Shown: positions 9,887-17,721 of the stretch, piece after piece | Numbering within the stretch: position 1 is the stretch's first letter | Layout: the number at the start of each line of letters is the position of its first letter | NCBI RefSeq assembly: GCF_003966265.1 | Contig: NZ_RXNV01000003.1 | Coordinates: 372,001-436,000, forward strand | Reading direction: 5' to 3' | Source of the DNA: Shewanella atlantica | GTDB lineage: Bacteria > Pseudomonadota > Gammaproteobacteria > Enterobacterales > Shewanellaceae | Length of the DNA: 64,000 nucleotides | Program-made: the position numbers and the translations under genes | The notes under the pieces: model-generated | Databases searched by the model: none | Told to the model about the DNA's origin: nothing | What the model saw: the letters and a program-made list of their open reading frames with translations, nothing else

Positions 9887-9931
9887 AAAAAAAGCCAAAA
9901 AAATGCCAGTCACTGATAAGTGACTGGCATT
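9887..9931 (-). terminator. Rho-independent terminator of the octaheme cytochrome gene
   Basis: The arms AATGCCAGTCACT and AGTGACTGGCATT form a 13-bp perfect stem; the adjacent A-rich plus-strand sequence gives two U runs on the minus strand. It lies about 115 bases after the cytochrome stop codon. Its stem resembles that of the terminator at 9576 (shared ATGCC-R-GTCA). Confidence 0.85.
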
Positions 9932-9946
9932 ACCCTGGACTGATAC

Positions 9947-9984
9947 CTCAAAGGACTTACCTCAAAGGACTTACCTTAAAGGAC
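9947..9984. repeat. 14-bp direct repeat, two full units and a partial third
   Basis: CTCAAAGGACTTAC occurs at 9947-9960 and 9961-9974, followed by the related CTTAAAGGAC. It is in the 3' non-coding region of the octaheme cytochrome gene. Confidence 0.8.
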
Positions 9985-10046
9985 AGGCTTCAGAGGGTTT
10001 GCCTCAGGAAATTGCAGGAAAACTAATTCAAATACTTATACTTATA

Positions 10047-11660
10047 CTAATACTTATGAATTTGTCCTATCTTCGCCGCGCGCGCATCATAGTCATCCGC
10101 ATGACAACCTGAACAGCTGTCGTAGGCACGAAGCCAAGGTTTCATGTACAGCCCGTCTGCAGAGAAGTGTCTCGGGTCTTCTTTTGCCCCCTCGAGATCG
10201 ATCTTGAGCAGGTGAGATTCACTAGGCATGTGGCAATCGGTGCACGTGGCGATGAACTCGTGAGCGGCTGAAGCGATTTCGCTACCAGGGACGTCGGCAA
10301 ACTCCTTGGTATGACAGTCAGTACACTCTCTTACCATCGCGTCACCATGGCCAGGTTTATCTTGATAGTTTTCAGAGCGATGAGGGTTATGACAAGTTGA
10401 GCAGGTGAAGTCCTTCTTCTTACCCATGGCCACGCCAGTATCCGGATCGGCACCTATCAAGGTTGTCGCAGCATGACGGCCGCCACGGCCATCCCTGCGC
10501 CCTTCGGGGCCAAAGCCGGAGGTCCGCTTCAAGCGTGCATTCAGAGTTACGCCACCAAATTTCTGCTCAAAGGGAGACTGATAGTCCGGGTAACGTCTGA
10601 CGGCATCATCTGTGGTATGACACTCCTGACAGGTTGCCGCCTTACCATATCCCATATCATCTGCAGTGTAATCGCCAGTAACACGTGCTTCTGCTAATTT
10701 AACAATGTTATGTTTTGTCGGGCCCTTAATGTGTTCACTACCTGCGCCATGACAACTTTCACACTGAACCCCGGTCATAGCAAAGGTGCCGCCCATTCCC
10801 GGCATATCATCCTGCCTATTCAGGTTTCGATTATCACCGGCACCTTCGGTGTAATCCTGCCAACCTGTGGTATGACACCTACCACAGTAGTCATAGCCAT
10901 GTGAATCCGGTGCATCATTCGGGTTCCAGGGCCAGGTCATGTGGGCATTCGCTTCAGTCCCCTCTGGAACAGGGAATGTACCAACCGCATTCCCGGTCAT
11001 GATGTAGCCATTCTGGTCGATGAACATGGTACTGCTCTTGTAACCACCGATAACGTAACTGATATCAGCCCAGCTGGAAGGGTTACCCAGCGTGTTATTT
11101 ACATCGAAAAATTCCAGGATCCCATTAGGAATGGAGGAAAACGGGTAGATAGGTTTCTCTCCATTAACCTTTGTCAGCTTGAAGTTATGACCCGTCTCAT
11201 AATAGGTTTTCTTATCTGTATGACAGACGACACAGGTATCTGTACCAACATAGGCCAGGGCCACTTCATCTGATAGCACCACGACAGTGACAGTCGACTC
11301 AGCCTCGCCGCCATTACCATCAGAGATGGTGTAATTGAGAATTGTGGCACCGACTTCATCTGACACGAACAAGATTTTATTATCTTGAATCAATGCCGTT
11401 CCTGCGCCAGATGTCACGGTCACGGTTTCGATAGTCAACGGGTCACCATCTGGATCGGTATCGTTGGCCAAGGCGTCGATCAGGATACTGCTACCGATAG
11501 TGGTTTCAGCAGTGCTTGGATTCGCAATCGGCGGATTATTATCTTCTGGTGGTGGAGGAGCTGGATCATCGTTATCGCTACCACAAGCCACCAACAAAGA
11601 GATCATACCCGCGAGTATTAACTTCTTATATGGAATGTGTATCTCATTTATATTCATCAT
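10047..11660 (-). CDS. Octaheme c-type cytochrome lipoprotein with N-terminal Ig/cadherin-like domain
   Basis: 537 residues. A lipoprotein signal ends in LLVAC with Cys26, then a Pro/Asp-rich linker and one Ig/cadherin-like domain (~40-130: NPPIANPSTAETTIGSSILI, DTDPDGDPLTI, LNYTISDGNGGEAESTVTV). From ~135 to the end there are eight CXXCH heme motifs: CVVCH, CGRCH, CESCH, CQECH, CSTCH, CTDCH, CTDCH and CSGCH, with additional His residues for axial ligation. The protein is probably anchored to the outer membrane and passes electrons in the periplasm or at the cell surface; the acceptor is not predictable. AAGGGC precedes the ATG at 11660. It is the last gene of a minus-strand redox/regulatory block that also has an AraC regulator just upstream. 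Confidence 0.88.
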   Translation of the reverse strand: MMNINEIHIPYKKLILAGMISLLVACGSDNDDPAPPPPEDNNPPIANPSTAETTIGSSILIDALANDTDPDGDPLTIETVTVTSGAGTALIQDNKILFVSDEVGATILNYTISDGNGGEAESTVTVVVLSDEVALAYVGTDTCVVCHTDKKTYYETGHNFKLTKVNGEKPIYPFSSIPNGILEFFDVNNTLGNPSSWADISYVIGGYKSSTMFIDQNGYIMTGNAVGTFPVPEGTEANAHMTWPWNPNDAPDSHGYDYCGRCHTTGWQDYTEGAGDNRNLNRQDDMPGMGGTFAMTGVQCESCHGAGSEHIKGPTKHNIVKLAEARVTGDYTADDMGYGKAATCQECHTTDDAVRRYPDYQSPFEQKFGGVTLNARLKRTSGFGPEGRRDGRGGRHAATTLIGADPDTGVAMGKKKDFTCSTCHNPHRSENYQDKPGHGDAMVRECTDCHTKEFADVPGSEIASAAHEFIATCTDCHMPSESHLLKIDLEGAKEDPRHFSADGLYMKPWLRAYDSCSGCHADDYDARAAKIGQIHKY

Positions 11661-12200
11661 GACATGCCCTTAATATATTTATTGCTCAATATATTGGATG
11701 TTATTTTTATTGTAGAACCGTTAGAACCTTAGTTCAAAACAGATATCGTCTTTCCGATTAGCACTTTTTATTTAACAGTCATACCTCATAAGTTAAGTCA
11801 TTAACTCAATGAGGTATAACAATTAAAATATGATTCGAGCCTGTACGGCCAATCACATTACTTGCAGCAACAGTTAAACCTTCAAGACATAAAAGATGTC
11901 CTCACTGACAATATCTAAAAAGCCAGGTTAATGCTTAAGCTGTCTAGATGTAATGTAATTAACTATTCTCGCTTCATATTCCAATACCATAAAAGTAGTA
12001 GAAAGGTTCGCTTTACGGCATAGACTTATTGGCTTAAAAATGGTGCTTTTCGAACCTTGCAGTCATTTTGTGAACTCGTACCAATTGCACCGAATATCTG
12101 ACCATTCCGTGGGAGTGCAAATCTGGGGGGGGGAGGCTGGAGCCCTCACAAGCCAGACGCCCTTCAAAGGTGGTCGGGCGTCAGCGGAGTCGGAACTGAA
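11661..12200. other. 540-bp intergenic region upstream of the octaheme cytochrome
   Basis: Lies between the AraC-family gene and the cytochrome gene, both on the minus strand; it should carry the cytochrome promoter. An inverted repeat GACGCCC / GGGCGTC (about 12159-12185) follows the AraC gene but lacks a U run. A run of nine G residues is at 12125-12133. No gene was seen. Confidence 0.45.
12125..12133. repeat. Homopolymeric G tract (G9)
   Basis: Nine consecutive G residues in intergenic DNA between the AraC-type gene and the octaheme cytochrome gene. Tracts of this length can vary by slipped-strand mispairing. Confidence 0.8.
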
Positions 12201-13085
12201 TTAATTCGCTTTAGAGTACTCTTTGAACTGAGAGGGAGTGAGTAAAGTGTGCCGCTTAAAAAACCTGACGAAGTAAGGTACATCATCGAATCCCAGTTCA
12301 TAAGCGATCTCCTGTACCTGAGAGTTATCTATGATGAGCCTTCTCTTGATCTCCAATATTGTGTGAGCATCTATCAGCTGCTTAGCGGTCTGATCACATG
12401 CCAGTTTACAAAGTTGGTTCAATGACTTATAGGAAATATGCAGCATCTCGGCATAAGCCGAGGCTTCTCTGGTCTGAGTGAACTTCTCCTCAATAGACAA
12501 CAGGAATTGATTGAAGCGCATTGCCTGTGTCTCACTCAAGTGCTCGGTATTGCTTTTTCGTTCACGCGCTAGCGCCACCAGCAGGGATGAAAACAGCAAC
12601 TGTATCAATAAGGGGTCGCTGTTAGCCGGTGTTTGAGCCCTATCGATCTCCAGCAACAAGGCATCACAAGTCTCGGTCAAAGAGTCACTCAAGGTAAAAA
12701 CTGGCAGATATGAGCTCACCAGATGCGTGGGCGTAAAAAGAGGAATGCGAATATTGGTCAGGATCGAGTCGAAAAATGCTTCTGTCACATTGATCATCTT
12801 TCCCTGAGGACGACTGTCTAAATCAAACGCATGCACTTGATTTTTATTGACGAATATAAAACTGCCCTTCTGGAAAGTATGATACTGAAAGTCGATAAAG
12901 TGACCACCTTGCCCCTGAGTTATATAGATAAAGCAAAAGTAGTTTATTCGGTGAGGCTTTGAAGGGTCAAAATTACACTGAGATAGCTTATTATAAAAAA
13001 TATCGAGATCTAAAACTTCTACTCCCGACTTTTGAATGTTAGGTGCACGAAATTCAACATTTGGTACATTTTCCATGTTTTTCAT
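12201..13085 (-). CDS. AraC family transcriptional regulator
   Basis: The frame extends to a TTG at 13094, but the ATG at 13085 (or the next at 13076) is the more likely start; none has a strong ribosome-binding site. The N-terminal ~150 residues are cupin-like (YFCFIYITQGQGGHFIDFQYHTF, GSFIFVNKNQVHAFDL). The C-terminal ~100 residues form the AraC HTH: AEMLHISYKSLNQLCK, then VQEIAYELGFDDVPYFVRFFKRHTLLTPSQFKEY. It lies between a sensor diguanylate cyclase and the octaheme cytochrome gene on the same strand and is a natural candidate to regulate the latter (context only). Effector unknown. Confidence 0.88.
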   Translation of the reverse strand: MKNMENVPNVEFRAPNIQKSGVEVLDLDIFYNKLSQCNFDPSKPHRINYFCFIYITQGQGGHFIDFQYHTFQKGSFIFVNKNQVHAFDLDSRPQGKMINVTEAFFDSILTNIRIPLFTPTHLVSSYLPVFTLSDSLTETCDALLLEIDRAQTPANSDPLLIQLLFSSLLVALARERKSNTEHLSETQAMRFNQFLLSIEEKFTQTREASAYAEMLHISYKSLNQLCKLACDQTAKQLIDAHTILEIKRRLIIDNSQVQEIAYELGFDDVPYFVRFFKRHTLLTPSQFKEYSKAN

Positions 13086-13341
13086 TAATTTCAATTCTTT
13101 ACTTTGTTACCCGTTAAAAATGGCTCTTAACACTGACTTACTCTTGTAAATATCTTGAATAAGCAAAGTTATAGCTAACTGTTACCCTTTCACTATGTGG
13201 CTTGTAACGGGAACAATCAATAAGGATCTGAGTAAAGCAGGTCAAAGTTCTCAAATTAATTAAAAACTGATAAAAAAGGCATAAAAATACACTAAGTTTC
13301 CAATGTAAATAGAATTATTATTAATATACGAACCTAATAAC

Positions 13342-15450
13342 TTAATTATCTTCATCTCTGAAAAAACTGAAACGACTCTTCCCCTGTTTTTTGGCCACAT
13401 ACATGGCAGTATCTGCTTTTTGCATCAACTTTTTAGCCTTCGTTGCATCATCAGGAAAAATGGCAATGCCGATACTGGCAGACACCTTTGTGGAACAATT
13501 TTCAACCAAGTCACCTCGTGCGACCAATTTTATGATCTTATCGGCAACGGATTCCACATCTTCACGCTTTTGAATATGATTCAATATCACCAGAAACTCA
13601 TCCCCCCCAAGTCGGGCAACGGTATCCTCTTTTCTTACCGCATTATTCATCAGCGCCGCCACTTTTTTCAAAAGTTCATCCCCGACGTGATGTCCGTGAG
13701 TGTCGTTAACCTCTTTAAAGTTGTCTAAATCGAGAAACAGCAAGGCACCTTTCTTGCCGTCTCTTTGGGCAGCCGAGAGTGTCTGATTCAGCCGATATTC
13801 GGCCAGGAAGCGGTTAGGTAACTGAGTTAAGGTATCAAATGTTGCCTGCTGAATTAGCTTCTCCTCACTCTCTTTTTTCTCAGTAATATCTTCTATCGAC
13901 CCTAAGTAATGAGATATCAGACCATCCTCATTCGTAATTGGCGTGATCAACACTCTATGCCACAGCAGCTGTTCATTACTCGTCTTATTCAAAAACTCTC
14001 CCCGCCAGGAATGTCCCTGAGAGACCTGTTGGCAGAGCTGTTTAATCTTATCTTCACTGGTATGTTCTGACTGTAATATTAGCGGCGTTTGCCCCACAGC
14101 CTCCTCCCTGGAATAGCCGGACAGCTCTGTAAACATTGGGTTGACGTACTCTATAATTCCCGTCGAATCGGTGATGAGCATGCCAACAGGGCTTTTCTCA
14201 ACAGCAACGGTCAGCTTTTTCAAATCGTTCATCACAAGGTGCAGGTCCTGGGTTCGCTCCTCCACCCGCTCTTCCAGTGATTCATTTTGCTTTTGAATAA
14301 AGCTATGCTGCTCCTCTATGGTTACCAGCATGGCATTGAAATTATTGGCCAATAAGGCAAACTCGTCATTGCTCTGGATTTCGGCCCTGATCCCCAACTT
14401 TCCACTGGCAACCTCGATAGAGGCTTTCGTCAGATTGAGCACCGGAGAGAGAAGACGTCTGGTGATGACGGTACCTAATACCATGATGATCACCACAGAC
14501 AAGAGCGTCAGATACACATATTGAGAAAACAGGGCAGACTCGATACTTTCAAGCTCTTTACGAGGTTTTAACAGCAAGATAGAACCAGGCATACCACCAC
14601 TCATCTGAACAAGATCTTTAGCGGTTACAAAGTACTTCTGCTTTAAAAATTTAATCTCAATGATTGAATCGGTTTTTTTTAATAACTGTAGATATTCCAG
14701 ATAAGGCAGGGGGATATCGATAAGCGGTTCTCCATCGATTTTTATTGTCGATGCCATTACCGCCCGATCCCGAACGATGGCCATCTCAATGTCATCATCA
14801 CCCAGTTGAATATCCGCCAGATAATTATCATCGATAATCTTCCCAACAATGACAAAGCCTATACTCTCGGTCATTGAGCCCTTTTTGAATACCGGGCTGG
14901 CAGCATAAAATGCAAACTTGTTGCTATCTCCGACAATCGCACTCTTAGTCATTAATGACCTTGTCACCTGCCGGATAAGTTCCACACCTAAAAACGAGTT
15001 CCCTAGATAATCACATTGATGGGAGCAGTAGATCACCTTTCCCTTATTATCGAGAAGATTAACGAACGTGTTCTCGAAGAAAACAACCTCATGTTCCATA
15101 AAGAAATGCTCTACATTTTCTACAGACAATTCGGATCGGGTTAAAATTTCTTTAAGCTCATTTTCATCCGCTAAATGCTTGGACCAGGTCTCGGACGCGG
15201 TGACAAACTGTTTTATTGCAAACTCATGAGCATCTAAAATGCCATGAAACTCAGAATGTATCAGGTGTGAATAATTACTTTGAACCATTTTAAGGTTGAA
15301 AAACAGGCCAACCCCAAGCACAAACAGGATAGCCACAAGGAAACTCCCCGTGAGTTTATAACCAATCTTCTTCGTGAAAGGAAAGTATTTAGTTAACTTA
15401 CTCCCTGTTGGTAACCTATTCATTTCCGGTAAATTCCGGATAGTGTTCAT
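13342..15450 (-). CDS. Membrane sensor diguanylate cyclase (CHASE4-like, HAMP, PAS, GGDEF)
   Basis: 702 residues from the ATG at 15450, which has AGGC upstream; an ATG at 15423 is the alternative. Either start overlaps the end of the decaheme cytochrome gene (stop at 15416), implying translational coupling. Domains from the 15450 start: TM ~30-50, large periplasmic CHASE4-like sensor ~55-305, TM ~308-330, HAMP ~330-385, coiled coil, PAS ~415-525 (SPVGMLITDSTGIIEYVN) and GGDEF ~540-700. The cyclase site is intact (RLGGDEFLVIL, FLDLDNFKEVNDTHGHHVGD), so it should make c-di-GMP from two GTP. Overlap with a cytochrome gene suggests that its input relates to respiration or a periplasmic redox ligand (inference). 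Confidence 0.9.
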   Translation of the reverse strand: MNTIRNLPEMNRLPTGSKLTKYFPFTKKIGYKLTGSFLVAILFVLGVGLFFNLKMVQSNYSHLIHSEFHGILDAHEFAIKQFVTASETWSKHLADENELKEILTRSELSVENVEHFFMEHEVVFFENTFVNLLDNKGKVIYCSHQCDYLGNSFLGVELIRQVTRSLMTKSAIVGDSNKFAFYAASPVFKKGSMTESIGFVIVGKIIDDNYLADIQLGDDDIEMAIVRDRAVMASTIKIDGEPLIDIPLPYLEYLQLLKKTDSIIEIKFLKQKYFVTAKDLVQMSGGMPGSILLLKPRKELESIESALFSQYVYLTLLSVVIIMVLGTVITRRLLSPVLNLTKASIEVASGKLGIRAEIQSNDEFALLANNFNAMLVTIEEQHSFIQKQNESLEERVEERTQDLHLVMNDLKKLTVAVEKSPVGMLITDSTGIIEYVNPMFTELSGYSREEAVGQTPLILQSEHTSEDKIKQLCQQVSQGHSWRGEFLNKTSNEQLLWHRVLITPITNEDGLISHYLGSIEDITEKKESEEKLIQQATFDTLTQLPNRFLAEYRLNQTLSAAQRDGKKGALLFLDLDNFKEVNDTHGHHVGDELLKKVAALMNNAVRKEDTVARLGGDEFLVILNHIQKREDVESVADKIIKLVARGDLVENCSTKVSASIGIAIFPDDATKAKKLMQKADTAMYVAKKQGKSRFSFFRDEDN

Positions 15451-16777
15451 CAAATGCCTGTTTAACCCAATCCAATGTTCTATCTGTGTGGCAACCACCA
15501 TTTTGACAGGAGTTAGGCATATTCAAAGCCTCTGTCGCAACAGGCGGTACAATTTTAAAAGCATGGCTTCGAATAGGAAAAGCCCCGCCGGACTTAATAA
15601 TGTAGGGCATATGGCAATCGGCACATGTAGCCGCACTCGGTGGGCAGGGGGTATGCGCCCTGCCGGTATCGGCAGCCTTATTTGAAAAACTATCCAGATG
15701 ACAAGATCCACAACGTTCGGCACTCATATGTAATGATTTAAATTCACGATCTAATCCATGGGGGTCGTGGCAAACCACACAAGATATCCCCTCCTGAGCC
15801 GTTTCGAGTGTTGGTTTATTTCCCTCCTCCGCAAACAGATAATCTGCCGAGTGACACTCGAGACACTCATCGGTGAGTTCACCTCTGTCTGGTGTCATTT
15901 TCTCTTTCAAGTTTCGAAGAGACTTACTGTGCGCCGATACCGAAAAGTCCGCAAACTCCTGATGTCTGTTTTTTGATAATCCTGTAGCCCACCAATTCTT
16001 GCCTTTACTGTCGTTTTGCTTCGTTGATTGCTGATAATCGGCTGGCAGCTCTTCTCCGGGTTTATAGTTCAGCGGAAAATTAAAGCTGGTTTGCATATGC
16101 TCGCTCCCTCGACTCTGCTGACCTCGGCTATGACACTGCCCGCAGACGGAGTTTTTAACCGACACGATTATCTCATTATCTTCAGGGGGAAGATCATTAG
16201 CATGACAAAGCGCACACAGGCTATCCGGGGCGAGTCGCTGTTGCTGCTTTACGTGTTTACTCGCCTGCCCATGACAGGCTTCACAACCTATCCCATACTC
16301 AGAAAACTCATAAGTATCGGAATTAAATCCTGTGGTATGGCAACCATTACAATTGGTCGACAGGGGAGTCTCTCTCCAACTATCAACTTTATATGGGACC
16401 CATTGCTGGGTCGTTATCAGCCACTTAGCAGGAAACAGATAATATTCTCCATCGATCATTCTGGCATAGACCTGCTCCCACTTATTGCCTATGACAAATT
16501 CAATCTCCTTTTTTTTGAAGGTGACAACTGGAGTATCGATGTCAAAATCACCTTGTATCTCATCGAGGTTATTAACAGGTTGAAACATGATGGGGTGTAG
16601 TGTTTGGTTTTTCCAGGAATCATATCTGACACTGTGGCACTGCTGGCACGCCTCAGAGGTTACATAGTGCGCCTTATCGTTTACGTCATAATGAAAGTAA
16701 ACTAGCCCGCTCAGCAGACAAGTCAGTACTGCTAAGAAAAGGTAAAGTGCGATTAGAATTCTTCTTTTACTATTCAT
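15416..16777 (-). CDS. Membrane-anchored decaheme c-type cytochrome
   Basis: The frame reaches a GTG at 16807 without a ribosome-binding site; the ATG at 16777 has TAAGGGT upstream and starts directly before the basic/hydrophobic anchor MNSKRRILIALYLFLAVL, so I use it (453 residues). One N-terminal TM helix anchors a periplasmic domain with nine CXXCH motifs (CQQCH, CNGCH, CEACH, CALCH, CGQCH, CLECH, CVVCH, CGSCH, CADCH) plus one CX4CH (CQNGGCH) near the C-terminus, so ten likely hemes. It resembles the multiheme family with the WITTQQWVPYKVDSWRETP and GIGCEACHGQASKHV pattern. Expected role: periplasmic electron transfer from the quinone pool side. It overlaps the downstream diguanylate cyclase gene. 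Confidence 0.88.
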   Translation of the reverse strand: MNSKRRILIALYLFLAVLTCLLSGLVYFHYDVNDKAHYVTSEACQQCHSVRYDSWKNQTLHPIMFQPVNNLDEIQGDFDIDTPVVTFKKKEIEFVIGNKWEQVYARMIDGEYYLFPAKWLITTQQWVPYKVDSWRETPLSTNCNGCHTTGFNSDTYEFSEYGIGCEACHGQASKHVKQQQRLAPDSLCALCHANDLPPEDNEIIVSVKNSVCGQCHSRGQQSRGSEHMQTSFNFPLNYKPGEELPADYQQSTKQNDSKGKNWWATGLSKNRHQEFADFSVSAHSKSLRNLKEKMTPDRGELTDECLECHSADYLFAEEGNKPTLETAQEGISCVVCHDPHGLDREFKSLHMSAERCGSCHLDSFSNKAADTGRAHTPCPPSAATCADCHMPYIIKSGGAFPIRSHAFKIVPPVATEALNMPNSCQNGGCHTDRTLDWVKQAFDEHYPEFTGNE

Positions 16778-17068
16778 CAAGACCCTTAATCCAGCCGGGT
16801 AGCTCACTAGCTTCTAGCTAATTGTTATTTTTTGTTACATTTAATATAGCGATTAAAAAGAGTATGGCAATCTTGCTATGTATATTAGTGAGGCTCTTTT
16901 GATCTACTTCCAGTTTTAGTTGTCGAATCAACTAATAATTCAATGCTCAAAGTCGCTAAGATAAAACCCACAGAGAAAGAGAAAGTTCAAATTCGATGCT
17001 GACGCCTTTACCAGGAAGCACTAGCATGTTTGCATCTTACTAATGCGAACTCTGGCGGTGTAGCCAAT

Positions 17069-17509
17069 TCAGAAAGGCATTTTACAACTACTCAGTAACT
17101 CCCTTACGTTTCTCAAAATATCACTCTTCAGCGTCTCTTCCAGATCATAACCAATATATGATTTGGTCACGCAACTTCGTTCAACAACAGAGAAGTACGC
17201 TTGCAGCGGATTGGCTAGTGATGCGTAGATGGGAGAGCTGTATTGATCAAACTGATCTGCGGTTATATCGAATGTATAACCGTCGACTTCGAGCCAATAG
17301 TGATGTTCATTCTGATATCGATGCAAACCATGGATCAGCTGAACCATAGAGTCAGGGAAACGCTCATTTAACAAGTAGCCAAGGTAGATGGAAGCCCCCC
17401 GACAGGAGTTCTTCGGGAAACTGGAGAAGAAAGGTAAACTTATCTTATCTCCGTTTTTCTGAAAAACGGCTCGCACTCGCTTGCTGAAGAACACCAGCTC
17501 TCTATTCAT
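17069..17509 (-). CDS. Small protein with a Cys-His-Asp pattern, possible papain/transglutaminase-like hydrolase
   Basis: 146 residues, no signal peptide or TM segment. The order KNSCRGASIYLGYLL (Cys at ~36), HHYWLEVDGYTFDITADQF (His ~70, Asp ~80) matches the Cys-helix / His-strand / Asp-strand arrangement of papain-fold, transglutaminase-like small proteins often annotated hypothetical. If so it would be a cytosolic cysteine hydrolase or acyltransferase; no partner gene indicates a substrate. It is divergent from the phosphoethanolamine transferase gene. Family assignment is by pattern only. Confidence 0.6.
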   Translation of the reverse strand: MNRELVFFSKRVRAVFQKNGDKISLPFFSSFPKNSCRGASIYLGYLLNERFPDSMVQLIHGLHRYQNEHHYWLEVDGYTFDITADQFDQYSSPIYASLANPLQAYFSVVERSCVTKSYIGYDLEETLKSDILRNVRELLSSCKMPF

Positions 17510-17581
17510 CGCCGCTTCCTTTCTATTAATCTCAATCTAAAGCCTAGTTCACCCCCTCCAATTTAGCTTCCTGGGCCTCCA

Positions 17582-17628
17582 CTTACAGGATGCTTACAAA
17601 CGCTTACTCAAGGCGGACAACCGCTTAC
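17582..17628. promoter_or_regulatory. Helically phased CTTAC repeats upstream of the phosphoethanolamine transferase gene
   Basis: CTTAC occurs at 17582, 17593, 17603 and 17624, i.e. spacings of 11, 10 and 21 bases, all on the same face of the helix, three of them in the context GCTTAC. OmpR/PmrA-type response regulators bind direct repeats at ~11-base spacing, and PmrA controls eptA-type genes in enteric bacteria. The array starts 140 bases before the eptA-like start codon. Regulator identity is inferred. Confidence 0.5.
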
Positions 17629-17721
17629 ACTCCAGAGCCAATGTCGGTGATATTCTGCCAGCACTTAGGGATGAGCATCAAAATCACACCGCAATTCATC
17701 TCTATCTTAGGGCTTTAAATC

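Noticed and set aside
9691..10026. Small frames on both strands between the cytochrome and amidohydrolase genes
   Set aside because: No ribosome-binding sites; one overlaps a terminator hairpin and a 14-bp repeat; composition not protein-like.
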